Below are positions 1 through 10,879 of a stretch of 64,000 nucleotides of DNA, one piece after another. The first letter of the stretch is position 1; each line of letters begins with the position of its first letter. The translations under genes were made by a program, and so were the position numbers. The notes beneath the pieces were generated by a model. It was not told the DNA's origin and searched no databases. It saw only the letters and a program-made list of their open reading frames with translations. The DNA comes from Phorcus lineatus (lineage: Eukaryota; Mollusca; Gastropoda; Trochida; Trochidae): assembly GCA_921293015.1 (NCBI GenBank), contig OV121082.1, positions 46,644,971 through 46,708,970 on the forward strand, in the 5' to 3' direction.

Positions 1-190
1 TGTTGAAATAGTGAATCTGTGACCCCTAATAAGGGCTACATGGTCCACACCCTATAAACATATGTTCATCTTCTACTCCAAAAGGAAAAGGCCTAACAAG
101 CTGAAAGCTTGTGTCAGAGCCTCAGCTGATGAGGAATATACTTAATGGATTTGGTGGTCCTGTGGCAGCTCATGTGGTCACCCTGTAACC
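1..190. repeat. dispersed repeat fragment
   Basis: This window-edge stretch contains short blocks, such as a 'ctgtgacccctaataagggc' core, that recur in altered form near 10436-10480. Looser resemblance is seen to 54740-55090 and 61040-61090, which share 'ctgtggccc' and 'catcttctc' type phrases. No reading frame of note is present. It looks like a fragment of a dispersed, tandem-prone invertebrate repeat; the family is not identified. Confidence 0.4.
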
Positions 191-980
191 ATTTATAAAA
201 TGAATTATAGAGAAACGAAGCCAATTGCTATTTTTCTTGATGTTTAGAAATTTTATTTTTTATTCACATTGTTTGCTTAATTTAAATGCCAAAGAGAGCT
301 TATCGTTAATATTTTGAATAAATTGTCCTACTCAAATATTGTTTGGCCTATTTTGAACACTCTCCCAAACTTGTTATCCCTAAAACACAATATCTTAAAG
401 AAAGGTTCCCTGGATTCGTTTCTTTGCCTACAGCCAGCTTCTTTGAGGAAAGATGCAGTGCCCATTAAGTTTTTAGTGACAATACTTGATTTATTTCTTA
501 CGAATAACACACTGCTAATAGCTGAGATATTGCCCAAGTGGCCCTTGGCAGAAACTTGCTCACTATCAATGTTCTCACTATTCAATGTACCTCCAGAATG
601 AGCAGATCTTGTTTCATTGGATCCTTAAAACCTGTATCTTCATAAGTAAGTTTGCCAGGCCCGCCCGTTGTTTTCATGAACACATTTTAAAAGTAGAGTA
701 AACAAAAGAAGAAACGTTTCTGCGGCTCCTCAAACCTGTATATTATGCATCATTCAGTTATCATTGAACAAAGACCCTTCCCCCCCTCCCTACCTCCCTC
801 CCTTCTTTTTCTATCCCCAAGGAGTAGCCAGGCTAAAATCGCTACAAAATTGTAACATTTTCAGGCCCCCACACCTCTAAAATTTGTGCTACGGGCCTGA
901 CATGAGTATGGCTAGCTTGTATACTTGTCTGAATTGTAGTCCAGAGGGGAACTTCTTATGACATAAGAAATTCTTGACAA

Positions 981-1017
981 TGACCAATCTTAATTAAAGA
1001 TTGGTCAAGATTGGTCA
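981..1017. repeat. short perfect inverted repeat
   Basis: TGACCAATCTT (981-991) is followed after 5 bases by its exact reverse complement AAGATTGGTCA (997-1007). The same 11-mer is repeated at 1007-1017, so the left arm could pair with either right arm. No gene adjoins it and its function is unknown. Confidence 0.6.
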
Positions 1018-1926
1018 TGTACCCAATCAAGGCAGTGCAGCATGTGTTGCCACAAATTGCTGAGAGGCTGTTAAATATTGTCCTTTGTTTTGCAGTTGAG
1101 CTCATTCATTTAGCTTGGAATGTAAGATGTGACATTACAATTTATGAGGAAAAAAATCACAAGGAATTCTAAATCAGCTGAATGCTTTGCTTTTAATATT
1201 TTCCTAATGAAAACCTTGTCTCAACATCCATCTGACTTATACTCAAACAACCTGACTCCTCAGATGTGCAGTTAAGACAAAAATAACTTATGTAATTGTG
1301 AAGAAACCCCAACATATCACATTCAATGAGATAAACCTGGTATTTGATAAGAAATGACAATTATCTTTTAACATCAATATGGAGCATTAATTGTTTCATG
1401 AAATCAATTAATAAGGGTTTTTGAATTTGACTTTAATTGCCACATTGTAATGCTAATAATACTTTATTACCCCGAAAGGAATTAATTTTCTATCGTTACA
1501 GAGCTTGAACATACAGAAGGGGCAACACAGGTTACATGTAATACACAACAAACACACTATTAATTCAAAGATCATTTCAAAGACGAACGATGAAAGGAAT
1601 GAATGTATTTTTACCTCTATTGGTTTTATAAAGGGGTAATAAATATCTTCTGTCAGAAGGAAGCTATCTGCATCTGACAAAATCTTTAGGGATAATTTCA
1701 AAACTCTTTTTTTCATAAAAATATGATAATTTGTAAAAGAAACTCCGGTAAATATCCTAACAATTTGAACAAAATCGCTAACTAAATAAATTTGTAAAGT
1801 TGCTAATTGGTTCCATTAAATAGGCTGAATCATTCATTTGAAATGCTTCCTGAAAAGTTTTTTTTCGATAAGTTCTTTAAATACAGATTGGAATTCTAGC
1901 TCACATCCAAAATTTGCATGTGAAAC

Positions 1927-1930
1927 AAAA
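1927..1930 (-). terminator. RNA polymerase III terminator of the tRNA-Gly gene
   Basis: A run of four T on the minus strand lies seven bases after the tRNA 3' end, the standard Pol III stop. Confidence 0.75.
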
Positions 1931-1936
1931 CGTCAG

Positions 1937-2007
1937 TGCGCCGCCCGGGAATCGAACCCGGGTCGCAAGAATGGGAATCTTGCATGATACCACTACACCA
2001 GCGGCGC
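1937..2007 (-). tRNA. tRNA-Gly (anticodon CCC)
   Basis: Read on the minus strand this folds as a complete cloverleaf. The acceptor stem GCGCCGC pairs with GCGGCGC and is followed by discriminator A (1937). The D arm contains the A box TGGTGTAGTGG. The anticodon stem CAAGA/TCTTG holds the loop TTCCCAT, giving anticodon CCC and glycine. The T arm is CCCGG-GTTCGAT-CCCGG, including the B box GGTTCGATTCC. There is no intron and CCA is not encoded, as usual for a eukaryotic nuclear tRNA. A TTTT run on the minus strand (1930-1927) a few bases downstream is a good RNA polymerase III terminator. The body appears intact, so this is probably a functional gene and not a tRNA-derived SINE. Confidence 0.96.
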
Positions 2008-2274
2008 TTCCATATGCTACCGCTGGAAATAAGCGTTTATAAAACTGTGACGACGATTAAAAGATTATTCGCTGAAAATTATTGTAACTGCTTATTATTT
2101 TAAAATGATATTTGGAAGCGTTTTTGTATTAACTATTTAGCCTTTTAACAAAATGGAAATGAATGCATGTCGCCTTTGTGACAAAAGATAAAGGAGGCCA
2201 CAAAGGAAGTCGTGTGTGGAAAGTAGTATTTTCCAGCGCACAACGATGCGCAGACGACAGGCAGACGACAAGGG

Positions 2275-4791
2275 ATGTATGCATTGCCAAGGGGTCAGCA
2301 CAAGTTTGTTCAAAGTGCCCGTAGAGGTAAATATTTCATTTAAAACTAAATATCAAAATAAAGTTTAATAAACGTGTTTTATAACCGTATCCAATTTGAT
2401 TCTATAGCCATGAGAGAACAAGAAACTAACGGAATTGTATCCATCTTCCAGGTCCATCAAAACAACTAGATAGCCTCGAAAGTCGGGATTCCGGGAAACG
2501 TGCTCCTGGTGAGCCCGTTATGAGGTAATTATTTGTGGTAGTTGTGAAGTAGAAGTAAAATCATTTCCCATAAGTCGAAATGGCAAATGTAAACAAGCAC
2601 CTAAAGTCAACTCTACAACCACCTAGAGCGAGAGGACCTAGGCCAAGCCATGTGCATCACAAAAGGTTGGATTCATCGATTTTTCCCATTTTGGTTAATA
2701 CAATTTATATATTGTTACATTAATTAAGAGCTACTATATTCTAGACCGATAATCTATAACCTTAGTTTCGTTTTAAGCTTAAGTTTTAGCCATAATGTTT
2801 ATTTTCTATTTCATTGTGCCACATTTTACACGGTAATCTCCCTTTGAAACTCTTTGATTGGTCAATTCCATTGTTCAAGATAAACTCATATTTTGGCAAG
2901 GGTCTACATATTAACCCACGTTAGTATGTGCATACACATTTTTTTGCTTGACATGGTGCCCTGGACTAAATCATCTTACCAATGCCATGTAGATAAAATA
3001 ATTATATAAAATGGTTTGCCAAGAAAAAAGGAATAGGTCCATAGTTGATTGTTTGTTCATGTAACGCTTTTAGATATAAAAGGAAATAATAATCATAGTG
3101 GTATTCTGGTACGGTAATATTTCAATTGAATAATTAATGTTTTCAACACACTTTATAAGTAATCGATAAATGTGTTTAACATTGTTCACCTACCTAATTA
3201 ATGTTATGGCTTTTGTGTTAAATTATAGAAAATGTAATATCAGTTTGTTGATATCACATGCAAATTGTGTGAGGATGTCGCATGTTAACTGAAGCCCAGA
3301 AACTGATCTTTATATATATGTATTGTAGTTAATCTGGATATGTGTCTTGCCAAAAGTTGCCTATTGTCACATCATCTGTATGATACAGGGCTGTTGTCTT
3401 GGTTCTAATACTTGTATAAGAAAATTTGTTACCGGAAATTATGAATTCTCTAAAAAAGTATATGATAGTAGTTAAGATATGGGTAAAACAACTATCTTGT
3501 TATCAAAATATCTATGTTTTCTTTTAAGGTAATATTTCAAATTCAATCCTTATTTGCTAATATTTTTATGCCTTTTTTACATCACCATTATTGAGCTAGT
3601 TTCTATTTTCTTCAGCGCTCCTAAGCCAGTTTTTAATGTGAATGGAAAGAGGTCAAATGCAAACAGAAGCAACAGTGGAACACATGAACCAATCACACAG
3701 CAACATGAGGAAATTGCACGTTACTTAAGTGACGGTAGGCTCATTAGACAATTATTTTAAGATCTAAATTAGTTTGTGTAGATAAATGAATTAATAAGTG
3801 TATGCCATAACAGTGGAAACTGTTCTATAAATGATTTGTGTTAAAACATTTACAATAGTAACGTTACCAATCTTTCATTACGCAAGAAATGATTGTAAAC
3901 TTTTATACTGGATATTCTTGTTTTTATTTCATTTTGCCAATATTGTGTAAAAATTTTGAGGCCCATGAAAAGTAATACAGTAACTTTTCCTATGTCAACT
4001 GTTAAAATCATTGATTACTCATTTCTTCCACAATCATTTCACAGCCTGGAACAAAATTCGAACAGAGTTTGACAGGAAACCAGATAGAGAAAGTGAGTCT
4101 TAAGTGAAACATGAGTAAGAAGTACCAAAATTTCAAATATGTTTGACATAAAATTTGGTTCCCTTGAGTGTATAAATTGTTTACAATTAAAAAATTTCAT
4201 CAAAATGTCAATTACTAAACCCTTTCATATCATATATAAAAAAGTCATTGCTAGTCACCAATGAATTTTTTTGTTAACATTGACATTATTATTTTGATTG
4301 AAAATACTTTTCTAGGATATTAGATTGATACAATTTTCCATTTCAGACGCTCCTTTATGGTACAAAGAGCGGAACCCAAATCCTAAGCTACAAGGTAAAT
4401 GTTTTTTTGCAATATGTTTTTCCCTTTTATTTCAAGTACTTTTCCTTTGCTCATATCTTATACATTGCCCAAGCAGTAAATAGCATCTTACTCAAGCACT
4501 AGGCGAAGGATTGTTTTTATCATCAGTTATAAATAAGTTATTAGAAAGATTGGAAAATGATTCTTGTAATTATTTGAGAGTCTGTATTTTAAAAAAACAT
4601 TTGATTTTTTTTGTCACTGAATCATTGCTATCATTAGGGCCATGTTTAAGTTTCACCATTTTATCCATTTTTCCTTCACCAAGTACTATCTTTTCAAAAT
4701 TTTCTATCTATCAGGATTTAAAGCATTTGATCTGGAGGAGTATTGGGGGAAGAGAACCCTAGAGAAGCTGGATTTGGCCGAGTCGAGTTAG
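2275..4791 (+). CDS. MCRIP2: MCRIP2/FAM195-like protein (six exons)
   Basis: Coding exons are 2275-2326, 2452-2524, 3616-3734, 4045-4092, 4347-4394 and 4715-4791. Every intron is GT..AG, phases match at every junction, and the total is 417 nt (138 aa plus TAG). The product starts MYALPRGQHKF and carries VFNVNGKR near residue 47, then QQHEEIARYLSDAW, ERNPNPKLQ and FKAFDLEEYW near the C-terminus. These blocks line up with the vertebrate MAPK-regulated corepressor-interacting proteins. The N-terminus, the VFN-NG-R block and the final DL-E-W block favour MCRIP2 (FAM195A) over MCRIP1. The family is small and largely disordered, interacts with the corepressor CtBP, is regulated by ERK and is found in stress granules; that role is family knowledge, not read from this sequence. 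The start was chosen for N-terminal similarity. The exact 5' end and UTR are not determined. Confidence 0.88.
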
Positions 4792-5058
4792 TCTCCACGA
4801 CTGCTGTCACAGTATTCATACACTGAGCTGTAGATATTTTAGCCATGTCTTTTGACATATAGTTGCCTCAATCTGTCAAACAGGTTTTTAACATGTAATT
4901 TATATAATGTAATATAAACTTTTTTGACAATTTTAATCCAATGTGTTGTGTTTATTTTAAGTTGTGAAAGGATGGCTGCAAGATCAAATATCTCTTGTCC
5001 ATGTTCATGATGGTTAAAAATCTTTTATTCAAAACTGTAATACCACAATCATGATGAA

Positions 5059-5064
5059 AATAAA
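5059..5064 (+). promoter_or_regulatory. candidate polyadenylation signal of the MCRIP2-like gene
   Basis: AATAAA lies about 270 bases after the stop codon. No nearer canonical hexamer was noticed. This is position-based inference only. Confidence 0.4.
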
Positions 5065-5587
5065 AATTAATGACCCACCTTCGACAAGGTTTGTTTTCCA
5101 GTTATTTGTGATGAACAGACAGTGATATGCACATGGAAATATGGTTTCTAATTATTCAAAGACATCTGTTCATGATATGATCTTTCAAATTTTCGGACAA
5201 ATAGATTTGTAATTAGTTCACACTCAATACTGTGTTTTTAATCATATTTATATCAATTGACAAATGGTATAATATTGTGTGCTTAGATATAAGTGTTGCC
5301 TAAGCCTAGTTTAATTGACTTTTTTGGAACCGTATCTCTGTACATCTGGTTTCTCTTGCTTATTTTGTAGAATTAATGACATCTCTCCAACTGACAAAAA
5401 ACTTAACCAGAAAAACTCCATCTTAAATATATATTGCTTGTGTACATTGACTACCCTCTTCTGTTTCCTTGTATATGGTCATTATTTTGTGCTTTTTTTC
5501 AGTTTCCAACAGTTTTAACGGTAGATACACTTTAAAAAACAACAAAAACATTTTGGGATTGACATCAAGAAAGTGGTTACAAATCTT

Positions 5588-6075
5588 AAAAGGGCCACTC
5601 TGTGATTTTCATAACATATTATTATTATATTACATATATTCTTTGATACGAATCTAAATTTCATATGTGGTGATAAAAAATCAAAACATCTTAACTCTTC
5701 ATGACCAAAAGACATTGTTACGACAAATACTGCTTTTCAATGAAAATCTAAAAAAAGCCTTTTAAATGCACAGAGGTGTAGATATCATGTCCAATATACA
5801 TGGATACTAGTTATTTAACCTAACAACGCTATCAACTCCTAACTGCCCTCCTGGCTGTTTTAAATAAGTATTCAAAATTACGTTTGACTATTTGACGCAC
5901 TCCACTGTCTGGTATTCGATCATAAATGGGATGTTCTACCTTCATACTGTCACTGTAAAAAAACAACAAGCTTTAAAATGTGTCTTTTTGGTAACAGTCA
6001 ATACTTCGCGAACATATGACACCATTGATTAAGTTTGGCATATATGACTCCAACAACTCGCTGAGTGGCTCTTTT
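5588..6075 (+). mobile_element. TTAA-family MITE, copy 1 (about 485 bp)
   Basis: The copy begins with an AGGGCCACTC-type left terminus and ends with GAGTGGCTCT, its near inverted complement. The interior is closely similar, in the same order and orientation, to the copy at 59865-60333. Shared blocks include the 'tgcacagaggtgtagat' segment, the 'ctcctaactgccctcctggc' segment and the final 'aagtttggcatat.tgactcc' segment. There is no transposase, so this is a non-autonomous DNA element. The flanks here are less clean (TTAA on the left, TTATAA-like on the right). Confidence 0.8.
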
Positions 6076-7139
6076 TATAAATAAAAGAAGCTTGATCAAT
6101 TGATGACATAAAGGAAAACAACACATCTCCTGCTGCAAGTTCCAGTGGAGAAGCTAGGATACAAGAATAAACCTCTCATGGGATGAGATCAAAAGAGCGG
6201 CACATGTCACAAATCTAATGCAGGACTTTGAAAATATATATTGGAAACATATGAATGTTGATTGAGAGAACAAATATGTCCTTATACATTGTAAATAAAC
6301 AAAGACTATAAACATTATTATAAGGACAATTTTGTGCCCCAGGTTAAACAATAGTAATCGAACACTTGAAAGTGGAAACACTTCAGCTTTCTTTCAAAAG
6401 GAATACATGTAAGTCAATAACTAATACCACTGCAATTGTATAATTAATACAACTGATTGCTTAGTGTATTTCAGTAATCGGTATTAGATTTTGAAAAAAT
6501 ATCCTTTTGAACCTTTTCTTTTCAAATTATTGCCAAGGAAAAAATTGTTACCTATGCTGAGGTTGAACTTCAGATAATAAAAATTGACATATGGGACCTG
6601 ATTTGATAGGCACATATAAAGTTAAAAAAAATATTTGATCCAAAAAATTTCAAATAAAGGTTATAAATATAATAATAAGGGTCCGACTTCCATAACAATA
6701 ATGATGCTGTACTACCTGACACACACAGAGACTATACTAATCCATGTCCCGTTTATTAACATATTTTTATGAAAACGGATGAGTGCTTCAGACCGTAGAG
6801 GCTGCGTTTTTAACCCTTGTGCAATCTAGCGGGCTCCGTTCCGCATGGACCCCAGGGCCAATATGTAAGAATTACTAAAGAAAGATAAATGTCAAAATTC
6901 TGGAAAAAATTGTATTCCTCAATCGTTCAATTTTCATTTTAAAGTTGACATTACTTAAAAGAAAGAAAAATAAGTTTTCACTAAGATAAAAACATAGCAA
7001 GAGTACTCCTTCAAGCCAGATGGGGTCCGAACTTGATATCAAGCTTATCACATTGATAATCAGACTGATTGATACAGATCTATGCGCTGCTTCGAAGTAA
7101 CCATAACAGATACAAGAACAAGAACACCGTCACGAAACC

Positions 7140-8460
7140 TTGTACGGCGAATGGATGGTAAGGTTACAAATGTCAATGGGTCGTTTGAAAAAACATTGGA
7201 TGCCTGACATTATAAACACAATTGCCCTGTATACCAACAGATATGCACATGGTGTTTGCATCGAGAAAGGCAAAGTATGGAATGACACTGATGATGTTGA
7301 GATCCTTGCTGTCATTGGAATATTGATAATCTCTGGAGTCACACACAGTAATACCCTAAGCACAGAGGTCCTATTGAGCCAGACGGATGGCACTCCATTA
7401 ATCTGCTCAACCATGTCCAGAACAGATTTCAAGATCTTATGACATTTCTTCCGATTGATGACAAGCAGAGTCTGTCGTAACGTAAACTTGAAATATGTGC
7501 ATGTGATGCACAGTGATGTTCCCCTTCAAAACTTTAAATCCAACCTAATCATCTTATTGTCACTTATACCAGAAACAATCCATACCCAACATATAATAAA
7601 CAACCCCCAAAATGCACTAAGTACAAATTGTTTCCATGGAAACCGAGTAAAATGAAAAATTAACAATAAAGAAGGTAGCAAAAGGCACCACCCAAGCACT
7701 AGATCTAACCACATACCAGGTTTAGTAAAATAATACTCATTAGATTTTTAGATATAGGTTGGAAAATTACCCTACCCCCATATGCACAAAGTTCAAATTG
7801 CTTCCATGGAAACCAGAAAAAAATATTAGTAACCAAAGTAGCAAAAGAATCCACTCCATCAATAGATGTAAGTAACCACATACCCAGTTTCGAAAAAAAA
7901 TATCGAACGGTTTTTGAGATATGGCCCGGAAACGAAAGCATCCCCCCTATATACACAAAGTTCAAATTGTTGCCATGGAAACCAGAATTTTTTTTCAGAA
8001 TAATCAAAATAGCAAAAGGCACCACTCCACCAATAGACCTAACCACAAACCAATTTTCATTAACAAAATATTGAACGGTTTTTGAGATATGGTCCGGAAA
8101 CGAAAGCATTACGGAATTACGGAACCACAAACGGAACTGAAAACATTATGTCTACCGCAAAGCTTCGAGGGGGACATAACAATTGGACAGATTAACTCCT
8201 ATCCGAGAGATTTTTGATTCCTTCAACAAACGTAATATTCCCCAGGGCCATACCTCACATTGATGAACAACTCATCCCATTCAGGAGTAGGCGCATTTTC
8301 AAACAGTGCATGCCCATGAAACCTGACAAGTACGGATTGAAGATCTTTTGGATAGTGGATGCCAAAACTGTATCTAATTCGAGGTATGAAAAACATATAA
8401 AACCTTTCTGTTATTGGGTCTTTGGGACCCCTAACCAATATAGTGTAACAACTCGAGCTA
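7140..8460 (+). pseudogene. degenerate piggyBac transposase (PGBD-like)
   Basis: An open segment (7140-7442) encodes DVEILAVIGILIISGV, then TMSRTDFKIL, the usual order of early piggyBac DDE-domain blocks. It is stopped by TGA at 7440-7442, and the following FFRLMTS-like residues continue only in another frame. After a non-coding tandem repeat (7612-8115), a second segment (from about 8180 to 8478) encodes IDEQLIPFRSRRIFKQ, MPMKPDKYGLKIFWI and VDAKT. The first block contains the D of the expected IDEQ motif and the last the D of D-AKT, so two catalytic-triad region acidic residues are visible. The N-terminus, the middle and the C-terminal zinc finger are missing. No functional enzyme is encoded. 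Confidence 0.9.
7612..8115. repeat. three-unit tandem repeat inside the piggyBac element
   Basis: Units of about 160-172 bp start near 7612, 7782 and 7954. Each carries an 'aaattg.ttccatggaaacc' block, then 'agcaaaag..ccac' and, in units 2 and 3, 'gaacggtttttgagatatgg.ccggaaacgaaagcat'. Units 2 and 3 are most alike. The 'ttccatggaaa' core and 'tttctgagatgcgtcc.gaaac' ending recur in the array at 14700-15210, so this is one dispersed family that forms short tandem arrays. It interrupts the transposase coding sequence. Confidence 0.85.
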
Positions 8461-8477
8461 GATTGCACAAGGGTTAA

Positions 8478-9890
8478 TAATTGGGCGGAAGACACAAGAT
8501 TCTAACTAGGGAGTTGTTTCGGGATTTTTAATGGTTAATTCTCATTGAATAATTGATAATGGATGTTATTTCCGACAATAAGGACTTTGCACAAACATTT
8601 AAGGAGGTTTTTCAAAATTGGGCGGAATGCATAAAATTGGGCGGAAGGCGCAAGGTTCCTACTAAGGGCTTCCTAGGGCGAAATGTTAAAAAAATTAGGC
8701 GGAAGGCTCAAAGTTTATTACGGGGTTCCTTCGCGGTTGTTTTGGGATTTTTTTATGGTAAGTACTCTTAAAGTAAAAAATAATAGGGTTTGCATCAGAT
8801 AATTGGGACTTTGACAAACATTTTAGTTTCTTTTTTTAAATTCGAGATAATGCACAAAATTGGGCGGAAGGCGCGACTTTTGTCGGGGTTGTGTTTGGAT
8901 GTTTTATGGTTAGTACTCTTAGAATAGAAGAAAACATTTTAGGAGATTTTTAACAATTGGGCAGAATGCACAAAATTTGGCGGAAGGATCAAAGTTTCTA
9001 TATTTAGGTTTCCTTAAAGGTTGATTGGTTTTTTTTTATGGTTAGTACTCTTGAAATGAAAAATAATAGGGGTTGCATAAGATAATTGGGACTTTGCGCA
9101 AACATTTTAGGTGGTTTTTAAAAATTGGGCGGAAGGTGCAAGGTTTCTATTACAGGCTTTCTTCGTGGTTAATTGGGCGGAATGTACAAAATTGGGCGGA
9201 AGGCACGTGGTTTCTGCTAAGGGCTTCCTTTGGGGTTGTTTTGGGATTTTTTTGGTAACTACTCTTAAAATAAAAGATCATGGGTGTTGCATCAGATAAT
9301 TGGACTTTGCGCAAACATTTTAGAAGGTAATTAAAAATTGGGCGGAAGGCACAAAGTTCCTACTAAGGGGTTCCTTTGGGTTTTTTTTGGAGATTTTTAA
9401 TGGTTAGTACTCTTAGAATGAAAGATAATGGGGGGTGCATCAGATAATTCAGACTTTGCGCAAATATTTTAGGAGGTTTTTAAAAATTGGGCGGAATGTA
9501 CAAAATTGGGCGGAAGGCGCAAGGTTTCTATTACGGGCTTCCCTTGGGGTATTGTGGGGATTATTTATGGTTAGTGCTCTTAAAATAAAATATAATGAGG
9601 ATTGCATCAGATAATTGGGACTTTGCGAAAACATTTTAGAAGATTTTTAAAAATTGGGCGGAAGGTGCAAGGTTTCTATTACGGGCTTTCTTCGTGGTTA
9701 ATTGGGCGGAATGTACAAAATTGGGCGGAAGGCGCAAGGTTTCTATTACGGGCTTCCCTTGGGGTTGTGTGGGGATTATTTATGGTTAGTGCTCTTAAAA
9801 TAAAATATAATGAGGATTGCATCAGATAATTGGGACTTTGCGAAAACATTTTAGAAGATTTTTAAAAATTGGGCGGAATGCGTTGAAAAT
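8478..9890 (+). repeat. tandem satellite built on the motif ATTGGGCGGAA
   Basis: At least fifteen copies of ATTGGGCGGAA or close variants occur here, in larger units of roughly 140-215 bp. Each large unit also has a 'gcatcagataattgggactt' block, 'gcgcaaacattttagg' and a 'tatggttagtactctta' block. Segments starting at 9486 and 9701 are almost identical over about 170 bp (period 215), which shows a recent duplication, while units near 8500-9000 are diverged. Short open frames across it are translations of the repeat. The array starts immediately at the TTAA flank of the piggyBac element. Confidence 0.9.
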
Positions 9891-10742
9891 GATTGGAAAG
9901 CGAAAAGTATCTATTATTGGCTTCATTAACAGTGAAAAGTCAAATCGAAAACATGTACGTGGTCTTTTTTACTTTCCACTGGGAATTAGGTTGTTGAAAT
10001 AAAACAACTTCCGTATTGGGACGGACAGTGCTTACTCCCTGTGATAAAAGACCCAGCCTGTCATCCAAACCATTATATGAAGTAAGACCAAAGCAAATCT
10101 ACGACATATACTCACTGCAGTTAAGATATAAATTTGTTTCAATTGATTTTATGTCTTGTGATCTAGAGGTCTCCAAGATCAATTTATGGATGCTAGGATG
10201 AATTGTTACACTCGTAAATAACCAGGATAACACTTTTGTATGGTTTTAACACGGAAAATACAAGTCCCTTAAACTATTGAAGATAAACCCCCAATCCAAC
10301 ATTTACATCAGCACAATGATGTTCAGGAATACTTGGTAATTATACAGTCATAAAAAATGCTAATAATAGCACATGATTTTTTCTTTACAATACGTACAAT
10401 ATCGTTGGCTTATGGAAATTTATTGTAGATAGATACTTCTGTGACTCCCAATAAGGGCCTCAAGATCCACACTTTAAAAGCATTCAATTGCAAATATCAA
10501 GAAAAGAATCCTAAAACTATGAAATGATGTGCAGAGACTCTTTATAAAACGGGAATTACGAATTGTAAACTTTGTAACTTCAGCTGGGCTACAGAGAACA
10601 TGCCTTGAAAGTATATTTTTGTATTTCATTAAAAAAGACAAGAAAGCTTCCATATTGTGGTTCGTCTTCTTGTCCAAACTTTTATGAATTGAAATTTTGG
10701 TCTTGTTAGAGTAGGAGGTCTCTTAATCAGCCAATATATATA

Positions 10743-10872
10743 TATATGGATGAGAGGTCAAGCGAGTGTCAATCTTGTCACACTAACAAAGGTGTGCGCT
10801 GCATATTACAGACAGTTCGCTAATATAAAAATATAGTGCCGTCTTTACCGAAATATTAAACGTTGACGTTCA
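10743..10872 (+). repeat. left copy of a long direct repeat flanking the LINE
   Basis: The blocks 'atggatgagaggtcaagc', 'gtgtcaatcttgtcaca' and 'taccgaaatatt.aacgttga' occur in the same order and orientation here and at 12157-12258. This copy has about 27 extra bases in the middle. The two copies bracket the LINE fragment. Confidence 0.8.
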
Positions 10873-10879
10873 CTTTGAC

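Larger units (their letters stand above)
6814..8473 (+). mobile_element. piggyBac-type DNA transposon with matched terminal repeats
   Basis: The left end CCCTTGTGCAATCTAGC (6814-6830) is the exact inverse of the right end (8457-8473), and both ends abut TTAA (6810-6813 and 8474-8477). CCC-starting terminal repeats beside TTAA are the hallmark of the piggyBac superfamily. The interior codes in the + direction for recognisable piggyBac transposase segments, so the assignment rests on termini, target site and protein together. The element is 1660 bp, short for an autonomous copy, and its transposase is disrupted. About 500 bp of tandem repeat sits inside it. It probably cannot move itself but could still be mobilised in trans. 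Confidence 0.93.

Noticed and set aside
7526-8130. Minus-strand frame of 141 codons with repeated MLSFPGHISKTV segments
   Set aside because: It is the reverse reading of the three-unit tandem repeat inside the piggyBac element.
9073-9829. Small repeated frames containing IIGTLRKHFR and IGRNVQNWAE segments
   Set aside because: They repeat because the underlying satellite repeats; frame and length change between units.
8478-9890. CRISPR-like regular array
   Set aside because: Unit length is irregular, whole units are repeated without unique spacers, and the host is an animal; it is a satellite.
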